DNA of 14,984 bases from Sphingomonadales bacterium (GTDB lineage Bacteria; Pseudomonadota; Alphaproteobacteria; Sphingomonadales; Sphingomonadaceae), in contig JAGWUU010000042.1 of the NCBI GenBank assembly GCA_028868335.1, forward strand, positions 1-14,984, given 5' to 3'. The notes beneath the pieces were generated by a model that was not told the DNA's origin, made no database searches, and saw nothing but the letters and a program-made list of their open reading frames with translations. Below are positions 1-6,334 of the stretch, one piece after another; the stretch's first letter is position 1, and every line of letters starts with the position of its first letter. The position numbers and the translations under genes are program-made.

Positions 1-1350
1 GGCGGCACCTGGGACCTGTTCCGCTATCCCGGCATTCGTTCGGACAGCGATATGCACACGCTGGGTTTCTCCTTCGCGCCGTGGAAGCACGAGAAGGCGA
101 TTGCCGATGGCGACGCGATTCTCGAATACCTCGACAGCATCACTGACCGTTACGGTCTGCGGCAGAAGATGCGGATGGGAATGAAGGTGTTGTCCGCCGA
201 CTGGAACAGCGCCACGGCGCGCTGGGCGATCGTTCTGGAAGGCGCCGACGGAACACGGCAACGCCTTCAGGCGCGGTTCCTGTTCCTCGGTTCGGGCTAC
301 TATGACTACGACGATCCCTATGACGCCGGGTTCAAGGGGCGCGACAGCTTCAAGGGGCAGATCATCCACCCGCAGTTCTGGCCGCAGGACCTCGACTATG
401 CCGGCAAGAAGGTGGTGGTGATCGGATCGGGCGCCACGGCCGTCACCATCGTTCCGGCCATGGCGGAAGGTGGCGCGGGCCACGTCACCATGTTGCAGCG
501 CACGCCCACCTGGATCATGTCGCGCCCGGCGAAGGACGGGATCGCCAATGGCCTGCGCAAGATCCTGCCGGAACGGCTGGCCTATGCGATCACCCGCGCC
601 AAGAACGTCTTCCTTGCCGACCTGATGTTCAAGCGATCGCGCAACCAGCCGGACAAGGTGAAGGACTTCCTGATCAAGGGCCTGCGCGAAAACCTTGGGC
701 CGGACTATGACAGCGAAGCCTTCACCCCGCCCTACAACCCGTGGGAACAGCGGCTGTGCTTCGTTCCCGACGCGGACCTGTTCAAGGCGCTGAACGCGGG
801 CAAGGCCAGCGTCGTCACCGATCATGTCGACAGCTTCGACGCCACCGGGATCAAGCTCAGGTCGGGCAAGCACATCGACGCGGACATCATCATCACCGCA
901 ACGGGGCTGGCCATGCGCTTTGCGGGCAAGATCGCGATCAGCCTTGATGGCCGGCCGGTCGATTTCAGCCAGCACTATTTCTACCGCAACTGCATGTTCT
1001 CCAACCTGCCCAACCTTGCCGGGATCTTCGGTTACGTGAACGCCAGTTGGACCCTGCGGGTGGACATCGTCGCCGAATACCTGACCCGTCTGTTCAACCA
1101 GATGGACGCGATCGGCGCAGTCGCGGCAACCCCGTTCATGGCTGCTGGCGAGGAGCCTGCGGAAGACGACGTGTTCGATTTTTCGTCCGGCTACATCCAG
1201 CGCGGGAAGCACCTGATGCCCAGGAACGCAGCCGCCTTGCCGTGGCGCCTCAATCAGGAATACCGCAAGGACCGGGTGGACATGCGCCAGGCACCGATCG
1301 ACGATGGCGTGCTGCGATTCACCCGGGCGCGCGAAGTAGTCGACGCCTGA
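1..1350 (+). CDS. EthA-like FAD/NADPH Baeyer-Villiger monooxygenase, 5' partial
   Basis: Flavin-dependent monooxygenase of the EthA/class B group, which inserts oxygen into ketones or oxidises S- and N-containing compounds with NADPH and O2 in the cytosol. The frame is open from base 1, and the first residues (GGTWDLFRYPG) match the stretch just after the FAD-binding GxGxxG of this family. So the start lies left of the window and roughly 40 residues, including the FAD Rossmann motif, are missing; the ATG at 52 is internal. The type I Baeyer-Villiger fingerprint FxGxxxHxxxWP is complete at partial residues 117-128. The NADPH-binding VVVIGSGATA lies at about 138-147, and the conserved ATG-type motif (IIITATGL) at about 297-304. 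The overall resemblance to mycobacterial EthA, recalled from memory, is strong. The physiological substrate cannot be told. The stop at 1348-1350 is 79 bp before the next gene. Confidence 0.93.
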   Translation, partial: GGTWDLFRYPGIRSDSDMHTLGFSFAPWKHEKAIADGDAILEYLDSITDRYGLRQKMRMGMKVLSADWNSATARWAIVLEGADGTRQRLQARFLFLGSGYYDYDDPYDAGFKGRDSFKGQIIHPQFWPQDLDYAGKKVVVIGSGATAVTIVPAMAEGGAGHVTMLQRTPTWIMSRPAKDGIANGLRKILPERLAYAITRAKNVFLADLMFKRSRNQPDKVKDFLIKGLRENLGPDYDSEAFTPPYNPWEQRLCFVPDADLFKALNAGKASVVTDHVDSFDATGIKLRSGKHIDADIIITATGLAMRFAGKIAISLDGRPVDFSQHYFYRNCMFSNLPNLAGIFGYVNASWTLRVDIVAEYLTRLFNQMDAIGAVAATPFMAAGEEPAEDDVFDFSSGYIQRGKHLMPRNAAALPWRLNQEYRKDRVDMRQAPIDDGVLRFTRAREVVDA

Positions 1351-1386
1351 GCGCGGAACGACGCGCGGCGTTTGACAGGCACCGGC

Positions 1387-1409
1387 TCAGCCCGAGCTTG
1401 TCGAAGGCC
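1387..1409. repeat. REP-like intergenic repeat half-site
   Basis: The intergenic spacer holds a segment with the core GAGCTTGTCGAAGG (1394-1407). I recall this core, or its complement CCTTCGACAAGCTC, as a very common dispersed intergenic sequence in GC-rich proteobacteria. Only one arm is present here, with no matching inverted copy within the 79 bp spacer and no second copy elsewhere in the window. It may therefore be a decayed or single-unit element. Its repetitive status cannot be proved from one copy. Confidence 0.35.
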
Positions 1410-1429
1410 GCGCGCAACCCTAGCGTCTG

Positions 1430-2197
1430 ATGCCTATGACCGATTCACAACGCATCTGGACCGCCGCGCTGCTCGTCATCGGCGACGAGATCCTCTCCGG
1501 GCGCACGCAGGACAAGAACGTCGCCCAGGTGGCGAGCTGGCTCAACGTCCAGGGCATCCGCCTCGTCGAGGTGCGCGTGGTGGGCGATAGCGAGGCAGCG
1601 ATCATCGAGGCCGTGAACGCACTGCGGGCGCGGAACGACTATCTTTTCACCACCGGCGGGATCGGTCCGACCCACGATGACATCACCGTAGATGCGGTCG
1701 CCAGGGCGCTGGGCGTGGCGGTGGTGATCCACCCCGAAGCCCGCGCGATCCTTGAGCGCTACTACGCAACACGCGGCGGGCTCAACGAACCGCGCCTGCG
1801 CATGGCCCGCGTGCCGGACGGGGCAGAGCTGATCCCCAACCGCATGTCGGGTGCGCCGGGCATCCAGATTGGCAACGTGTTCCTGATGGCCGGTGTCCCC
1901 TCGATCACCGCCGGGATGCTCGACGCGCTGACCGGCACGCTGGAGGGCGGGCAGCCGGTGCTGTCCGAGACGATCGGCTGCTGGGTCCAGGAAAGCGAGA
2001 TCGCCGAGCTTTTGCGCGAAACCGAGAAGGCCCATGAAGGCACCTCGATCGGCTCCTACCCGTTCTTCCGCGATGGCAAGGTCGGCGCGAATTTCGTGAT
2101 CCGGGCGACCGATCCCGCCAATCTTGAGGCCTGCGCCGAAGCCTTGCTCGTCAGCCTTCGGGCCATCGGGCGCGAGGCGGTTCCGGGTGGGATTTAA
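1430..2197 (+). CDS. CinA N-terminal/MoaB-like molybdopterin-binding domain protein
   Basis: A 255-residue protein made essentially of the MoCF_biosynth (MoaB/Mog) fold found at the N-terminus of CinA proteins (COG1058). Visible motifs are VIGDEILSGRTQDKN at about residues 16-30, with the GDEILSG signature, and FTTGGIGPTHDDIT at about 73-86, the TGGxGPTxDD nucleotide/pterin-binding loop. The C-terminal nicotinamide-nucleotide amidohydrolase domain of full-length CinA is absent, so this is the stand-alone version common in alphaproteobacteria. Its biochemical role is not settled: related full-length proteins act on ADP-ribose or NMN. The start ATG at 1430 has a second in-frame ATG at 1436. The next gene starts within or directly after its stop, so the two are probably cotranscribed. 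Confidence 0.9.
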   Translation: MPMTDSQRIWTAALLVIGDEILSGRTQDKNVAQVASWLNVQGIRLVEVRVVGDSEAAIIEAVNALRARNDYLFTTGGIGPTHDDITVDAVARALGVAVVIHPEARAILERYYATRGGLNEPRLRMARVPDGAELIPNRMSGAPGIQIGNVFLMAGVPSITAGMLDALTGTLEGGQPVLSETIGCWVQESEIAELLRETEKAHEGTSIGSYPFFRDGKVGANFVIRATDPANLEACAEALLVSLRAIGREAVPGGI

Positions 2198-2747
2198 GGC
2201 AGCCATGGTGATCGCCATTGCCGGTGCTGGGCTGGTTTCGGCCTGTTCCGCCGACCGGGAGAGCATCGCCAGGCTCGAACGCGCGCTGGGATCCGACCCC
2301 AGCGCGACCCGGGCGCTTGAGCATTGGTGTGCGGCGCGCGGGCTGGCCGCGAATCCGGTCGTCACGGCCAGGGTTCTGGCGGAGGCCCCGCCACCCGAGC
2401 CAGACGGACTACGCCAGCGCCTGGCGGCCGGGCCGGAGGCCGTGCTGGGCTATCGCCATGTCGAACTGGTCTGCGGGGGCCGCGTGCTGTCGGTGGCGCA
2501 CAACTGGTATCGCCGCGACCACCTGAGCGCCGCCATGAACGCCGTGCTCGACGGCTCCGACGCGCCCTTTGGCAAGGTCGTCGCGCCGCTGCGCTTCACC
2601 CGCGAGACGATCGACAGCCGCCACGGGGGCGAGCCGGGCTGCCCGCACGGAACCGTGCTTTCGCAGGTGGCCCTGCTGCGCCTGCCCGATGGCGCGCCGC
2701 TGGCGCTTGTCACCGAGTGCTATACCCGCGCCGCGATCCAGCGATAA
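2187..2747 (+). CDS. Putative lipoprotein with chorismate-lyase (UbiC)-like fold
   Basis: Predicted exported protein of 186 residues. From the GTG at 2187 the N-terminus is a short lipoprotein signal with one Lys (MGFKAAMVIAIAGAGLVSAC), a lipobox VSAC and lipidated Cys20. GAGG lies 9 nt upstream of that GTG, which overlaps the end of the CinA-like gene. The alternative ATG at 2205 has AAGG 5 nt upstream but yields a signal without positive charge. The mature part (about 88-186) looks like chorismate lyase: YRHVELVCGGRVLSVAHNWY, then a TPFG-type turn (DAPFGKVV), and near the end a beta strand with ALVTECYT. Glu177 there matches the catalytic-region Glu of UbiC (LLTELF). The Arg of UbiC (YWLREILLC) aligns poorly. 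UbiC itself is cytosolic and makes 4-hydroxybenzoate for ubiquinone, so an exported relative probably does something else. The fold assignment is by eye only. Confidence 0.6.
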   Translation: MGFKAAMVIAIAGAGLVSACSADRESIARLERALGSDPSATRALEHWCAARGLAANPVVTARVLAEAPPPEPDGLRQRLAAGPEAVLGYRHVELVCGGRVLSVAHNWYRRDHLSAAMNAVLDGSDAPFGKVVAPLRFTRETIDSRHGGEPGCPHGTVLSQVALLRLPDGAPLALVTECYTRAAIQR

Positions 2748-2769
2748 AAGGCGATCGCCCCAGCGAAAA

Positions 2770-2793
2770 GGGCCGGAGGTTTCCCCCCGGCCC
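2770..2793 (-). terminator. Rho-independent terminator of the rplKA block (possibly bidirectional)
   Basis: A perfect 7-bp GC stem, GGGCCGG (2770-2776) with CCGGCCC (2787-2793), is extended inward by two more G-C pairs after one mismatch around a TTTC loop. On the minus strand it is followed by TTTT, so it fits termination of rplA transcription 27 bp after its stop. On the plus strand the tail is only CTTCATTTG, a weaker terminator for the convergent lipoprotein gene. Confidence 0.7.
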
Positions 2794-2819
2794 CTTCATT
2801 TGTTCGCCTGGCGCGACGG

Positions 2820-3521
2820 TCAGCCGCCGTGGACTTCCGCCACGTCGACCTTCAGGCCCGGACCCATCGACGACGACAGGGCGACCTTGCGCAGGTACTT
2901 GCCCTTGGCGCCGGCCGGCTTGGCCTTGACCACGGCATCGACGAAGGCGTCGAAGTTGGCGCGCAGCGCCTCGTTCGAGAACGACAGCTTGCCGATCCCG
3001 CCGTGAATGATTCCGGCCTTCTCGACGCGGTATTCAACCTGGCCGCCCTTGGCAGCCTTGACGGCTTCGGCGACGTTCGGGGTGACGGTGCCCAGCTTGG
3101 GGTTCGGCATCAGGCCCTTGGGACCCAGCACCTTGCCCAGGCGGCCAACGACGCCCATCATGTCGGGCGTGGCGATGACGCGGCCATAGTCGAGGTTGCC
3201 GGCCTGCATGTCTTCCAGCAGGTCCTCGGCGCCGACCTTGTCGGCCCCGGCAGCGAGCGCCTTTTCGGCGTTGTCACCGCGAGCGAATACCGCAACCTTG
3301 ATGTCCTTGCCGGTGCCCGAGGGCAGCACGACCATGCCGCGGACCATCTGGTCGGCGTGGCGCGGATCGACGCCCAGGTTCAGCGCGACTTCAAGGCTCT
3401 CGTCGAACTTGGTGGTCTTGAGGTCCTTGAGAAGCTGGATCGCTTCCTCGATGCCGTAGAGCTTCTGGTTGTCGCCCAGCTTTTCCGTGAGGACCTTATG
3501 CTTCTTGGTCAGCTTCGCCAT
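2820..3521 (-). CDS. rplA: 50S ribosomal protein L1
   Basis: Ribosomal protein L1, which binds 23S rRNA in the L1 stalk and assists release of deacylated tRNA; in many bacteria it represses its own rplK-rplA mRNA. The protein is 233 residues, a normal family length, begins MAKLTKKHKV and carries the L1 signature GPKGLMPNPKLGTVTPNV. An upstream in-frame ATG at 3539 lies inside rplK and was not chosen. GGAGG on the mRNA sits 9 nt before the ATG at 3521. Only 4 bp separate it from the rplK stop, so the two are one transcription unit. The hairpin at 2770-2793 follows. Confidence 0.98.
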   Translation of the reverse strand: MAKLTKKHKVLTEKLGDNQKLYGIEEAIQLLKDLKTTKFDESLEVALNLGVDPRHADQMVRGMVVLPSGTGKDIKVAVFARGDNAEKALAAGADKVGAEDLLEDMQAGNLDYGRVIATPDMMGVVGRLGKVLGPKGLMPNPKLGTVTPNVAEAVKAAKGGQVEYRVEKAGIIHGGIGKLSFSNEALRANFDAFVDAVVKAKPAGAKGKYLRKVALSSSMGPGLKVDVAEVHGG

Positions 3522-3525
3522 GTCC

Positions 3526-3957
3526 TTAGCCCTCCACAACCTGAAGGCCCATCGAACGGGCGGAACCTTCGATGATCTTCGTCGCCTGCTCGATGTCGTT
3601 CGCGTTGAGATCGGCGAACTTGGTCTGGGCGATTTCCGCCAGCTTCGAACGGGCGATCGTTCCCGCCGAAACCTTGCCCGGTTCCTTCGAGCCCGACTTG
3701 AGGTTGGCGGCCTTCTTGATCAGGAAGCTGGCCGGGGGCGTCTTGGTGACGAAGGTGAAGCTGCGATCCGCATAGACCGTGATGATGGTCGGGATCGGCA
3801 TCGACACTTCGAGTTCCTGCGTGGCGGCGTTGAACGCCTTGCAGAACTCCATGATGTTCACGCCGCGCTGGCCCAGGGCCGGACCGATCGGCGGCGACGG
3901 GGTCGCCTTGCCTGCAGGGACCTGCAGCTTGATATAGCCTTCAATCTTCTTGGCCAC
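3526..3957 (-). CDS. rplK: 50S ribosomal protein L11
   Basis: Ribosomal protein L11, part of the GTPase-associated centre of the large subunit, needed for factor-dependent GTP hydrolysis and the stringent response. It has 143 residues, as expected. The N-terminal domain shows GYIKLQVPAGKATPSPPIGP, with the flexible proline-rich segment, followed by LGQRGVNIMEFCKAFN. The C-terminal rRNA-binding domain ends IEGSARSMGLQVVEG. The start codon is GTG (3955-3957) with a strong Shine-Dalgarno 6 nt upstream. It is separated by 170 bp from a chloride-channel gene that lies where nusG is usually the direct neighbour. Confidence 0.98.
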   Translation of the reverse strand: MAKKIEGYIKLQVPAGKATPSPPIGPALGQRGVNIMEFCKAFNAATQELEVSMPIPTIITVYADRSFTFVTKTPPASFLIKKAANLKSGSKEPGKVSAGTIARSKLAEIAQTKFADLNANDIEQATKIIEGSARSMGLQVVEG

Positions 3958-3963
3958 GATGGG

Positions 3964-3970
3964 CCTCCTT
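3964..3970 (-). promoter_or_regulatory. Strong Shine-Dalgarno for rplK
   Basis: AAGGAGG on the minus strand, 6 nt before the GTG initiation codon of rplK. It is the most complete ribosome-binding site seen in the window, and it settles GTG at 3957 as the start although no ATG is available. Confidence 0.75.
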
Positions 3971-4010
3971 TCTTCCTGTCGGGCTGCCGAAACGCGCCCT
4001 CAGAGTGAGC

Positions 4011-4037
4011 GGTCAAGCAAAGGGCGTGAAAGCCCTT
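4011..4037 (-). promoter_or_regulatory. rplKA leader hairpin with adjacent TTGAC element
   Basis: Within the 170-bp gap before rplK lies a perfect 6-bp inverted repeat, AAGGGC (4020-4025) and GCCCTT (4032-4037), with a 6-nt loop. On the minus strand it is followed by TGC and then CTTGACC (TTGACC at 4011-4016), which resembles a -35 box; no convincing -10 is visible 16-18 nt further on. It could be a weak terminator for the upstream transporter followed by the rplK promoter, or part of a leader structure for L1 autoregulation. I cannot decide between these. Confidence 0.35.
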
Positions 4038-4127
4038 CTCCCGCACGGAATCACCCGACCAAGGCCGAGCGAAGGCGCGCGCATAGGCCAAGACCGTACA
4101 AATGGAAAGCAAAAAGGCCGCGTATCG

Positions 4128-5432
4128 CTAGTTGCTGGCGCTTCCTGCCTTCGCCCGCCGAACCGGCTCGAAATTCAACGACAGCGCGTGGTAGAGCTTG
4201 TCGTGGCAGACGCGGGCGCTGATCCAGTCCGCAATCAGGGCCGCGCCGAATAGCGGCAGGATCATGCTGCGGTCCGCGGTCATTTCCATGACGATGATGA
4301 TCGCGGTCAACGGCGCGCGGACAACTCCGGTGAAGTAGGCGATCATTCCAAGCAGGACGATCGCGCCCGACTGACCAGGCGGAAACAGCTCAGAAACGAG
4401 CTGGCCCAGCCCCGCGCCGGTTGACAGCGACGGCGCGAAAATACCGCCGGGCGCGCCGCTGAGCGCCGTGGCCGTGGTGGCGATAAACCGCGCGGGCCCG
4501 AATTCCAGTGGCAGGCTGGCGCCGCGCAGCAGCGCGCGGGTTTCCTCGTAACCAGTTCCCCAGCTCAGGCCACCCGTCGCCCAGCCGGTCACGGCAACCA
4601 CCAGCCCGCACAACAGCGACAGCATGACGGGGCGACGCGCGAGGGCGCCGACCGGACCGTGCCGGATCGTACGCACCGCGATCAGCATCCGGGCAAAGCC
4701 GCCCCCGGCGAGTCCGCCCACCACGCCCGCCAGCGGCGCCGCGATCAGCATGGTCCGGAGCGGCAGGTTCTGGCTCATTGCACCGAAATAGACGTAGTCC
4801 CCGGCCAGTCCCAGGCTGACCAGACCACCGATCAGCACGGCACCCATCACCAGCACCGCCACTCGCTGCTCGAACGCGGCGGCCAGTTCCTCGATCGCAA
4901 AGGCGACACCAGCAAGCGGCGTGTTGAATGCCGCCGCGATGCCCGCAGCGCCTCCGGCGATGATCACGCCCGAAGTAATGGGAACGCGCAACCATCTGTG
5001 GGTCGCCACCATGATCGCCGCACTGATCTGCACGGTCGGCCCTTCGCGTCCGACCGATCCTCCGGCCAGGAGCATGGTCAGCGTGCCCAGGACCTTGGCC
5101 GCGGCGGCGCGCAGCGAAACCAGCGGACCGCGCGCGGCACGCACCGGATGACGCGCCGCCGCCATGACCTGCGGAATCCCGGAGCCGCTCGCTTCCGGAA
5201 TCCAGCGCCGCGTACTCCACGCGACGAGTACAAAGGTGGCGGGGGTCAGGATCAGCGGTAGCCAATGCCAGCGCGCATAGAGAGCCCGAAAAGCCGACTG
5301 CGCGACATCGCCGCTCTTGGCAAATGCGATCGCGACCAGGCTTAGAGCGACCGCGCCGGCCAGCGTTGCCAGCCGGCGGCGCATTTCGCGTGTCTCGTTG
5401 TGCTGGAGCCAATCGGGCAGCCAGGCTGCCAC
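4128..5432 (-). CDS. ClC-family H+/Cl- exchange transporter
   Basis: Inner-membrane anion transporter of the ClC family, 434 residues with about ten or more hydrophobic segments and no C-terminal CBS domains. All hallmark motifs are present in order. They are GSGIPQV at 83-89 (anion-coordinating Ser), GREGP at 128-132 with gating Glu130, AIEEL at 179-183 with Glu182 at the position of the internal proton glutamate of E. coli ClcA, GAPGGIFAP at 326-334, and the pore Tyr in LYHALS (Tyr414). Having both glutamates predicts a Cl-/H+ antiporter rather than a channel. The start is a GTG at 5432, only 5 nt after the nusG stop; an in-frame ATG at 5384 is possible and would remove 16 residues. No clear terminator lies between it and nusG, so it is probably translated from the secE-nusG transcript. 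Possible roles are acid tolerance or charge balance. Confidence 0.93.
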   Translation of the reverse strand: MAAWLPDWLQHNETREMRRRLATLAGAVALSLVAIAFAKSGDVAQSAFRALYARWHWLPLILTPATFVLVAWSTRRWIPEASGSGIPQVMAAARHPVRAARGPLVSLRAAAAKVLGTLTMLLAGGSVGREGPTVQISAAIMVATHRWLRVPITSGVIIAGGAAGIAAAFNTPLAGVAFAIEELAAAFEQRVAVLVMGAVLIGGLVSLGLAGDYVYFGAMSQNLPLRTMLIAAPLAGVVGGLAGGGFARMLIAVRTIRHGPVGALARRPVMLSLLCGLVVAVTGWATGGLSWGTGYEETRALLRGASLPLEFGPARFIATTATALSGAPGGIFAPSLSTGAGLGQLVSELFPPGQSGAIVLLGMIAYFTGVVRAPLTAIIIVMEMTADRSMILPLFGAALIADWISARVCHDKLYHALSLNFEPVRRAKAGSASN

Positions 5433-5437
5433 GGCGG

Positions 5438-5974
5438 CTACTTCACCAGTTCGACGTGTTCGAAATCGAGTTCGACCGGGGTGGCGCGACCGAAGATCGA
5501 CACTGAAACCTTGACCCGGTTCTTGTCGAAATCGAGTTCCTCCACAATGCCGGTGAACGAATTGAACGGCCCGTCGAGTACCTTGACCGAATCGCCGATC
5601 TCGTAATCGACGCTGATGTGCTTCTTGGGTTCGGCAGCGGCGGCATCGCGGGCGCCGAAATAGCGGGCGGCCTCACGATCGGAAATCGGCTGCGGCTTGC
5701 CGTTGGGGCCAAGGAACCCTGTGACCTTGGCGGTGTTCTTGACGAGGTGATAGACGTCGTCGTTCATCGCCAGCTTGGCCAGGACATAGCCGGGCATGGT
5801 CTTGCGTTCGACCTGGACCTTCTTGCCGCGCTTGACCTCGGTAACGGTCTCATGCGGAACCTCGACCGCCTCGACCAGGGCTTCGAGGCCCATGCGCTCA
5901 GCCTCGGAAAGGATCGATTCGCGAACCTTGTTCTCGAAGCCGGAATAGGCGTGGATGATGTACCAGCGGGCCAT
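5438..5974 (-). CDS. nusG: Transcription termination/antitermination factor NusG
   Basis: NusG binds RNA polymerase, suppresses pausing, and links it to Rho or to ribosomal protein S10. It has 178 residues, starting MARWYIIHAYSGFENKV, the classic NGN-domain start with the WYI/V core. The C-terminal KOW domain is at about 125-178 (YEIGDSVKVLDGPFNSFTG). The longer open frame to 6124 runs through secE and was rejected. The gap to secE is 26 bp. The downstream ClC gene starts 5 nt after the stop, whereas rplK is the usual neighbour. Confidence 0.98.
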   Translation of the reverse strand: MARWYIIHAYSGFENKVRESILSEAERMGLEALVEAVEVPHETVTEVKRGKKVQVERKTMPGYVLAKLAMNDDVYHLVKNTAKVTGFLGPNGKPQPISDREAARYFGARDAAAAEPKKHISVDYEIGDSVKVLDGPFNSFTGIVEELDFDKNRVKVSVSIFGRATPVELDFEHVELVK

Positions 5975-6000
5975 GAATGTTACCTTGTTAAATCCGTATC

Positions 6001-6195
6001 TCAGGCCAGCGACAGTAGCCAGTGGACGGCCTGGCCGAACAGCGTGTCGACGCCAAGGAAGAACACCGCCAGCAGCACCATCATGATGCCGACGAAAATC
6101 GCCGTGGTCGACGTTTCGCGCCACGTCGGCCAGACGACCTTGCGGGCTTCCGCCTGGACCTGGCGCATGAATTCGCCGGGAGTGATCTTCGCCAT
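6001..6195 (-). CDS. secE: Preprotein translocase subunit SecE
   Basis: Small essential subunit that clamps SecY in the protein-conducting channel. It has 64 residues, the short single-helix form typical of most bacteria. A cytoplasmic amphipathic segment with the SecE signature (FMRQVQAEARKVVWPTWRET, about 9-28) is followed by one membrane helix (about 30-60). The ATG at 6195 was chosen because it gives the usual MAK.TPGEF start; the open frame continues upstream to 6369 but that part is not SecE-like. AAGG lies about 11 nt before it. It precedes nusG by 26 bp. Confidence 0.96.
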   Translation of the reverse strand: MAKITPGEFMRQVQAEARKVVWPTWRETSTTAIFVGIMMVLLAVFFLGVDTLFGQAVHWLLSLA

Positions 6196-6334
6196 GGCTG
6201 GCTTAGCCTTTGCTACCTGAACGGTTGAAACCAAAACGCCCTCCGGCTTTCGGGTACAGCGCCGCTCCCGGCGGCTGGCTGGCAGCGCGTCCGGGGAGAA
6301 GGCGTGTTCCCGATGTCGGAAGACACCGCCGCAC

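Noticed and set aside
1372..1377. TTGACA as a -35 box before the CinA-like gene
   Set aside because: No acceptable -10 box lies 16-18 nt downstream, so a promoter cannot be supported.
1445..2365. 306-aa open frame on the minus strand across the CinA-like gene
   Set aside because: It is antisense to a clearly recognisable protein and its translation (many His, Arg, Gly) has no family look; long antisense frames are expected at this GC content.
2829..3575. 248-aa plus-strand frame opposite rplA
   Set aside because: Exact shadow of L1 codons, with no independent features.
4390..5412. 340-aa minus-strand frame in another phase of the ClC gene
   Set aside because: Out-of-phase shadow rich in Arg and Gly, with no hydrophobic segments, whereas the main frame has every ClC motif.
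6261..6275. GCCGC-N5-GCGGC inverted repeat upstream of secE
   Set aside because: A 5-bp GC dyad without a T-tail is expected by chance in this GC-rich spacer.
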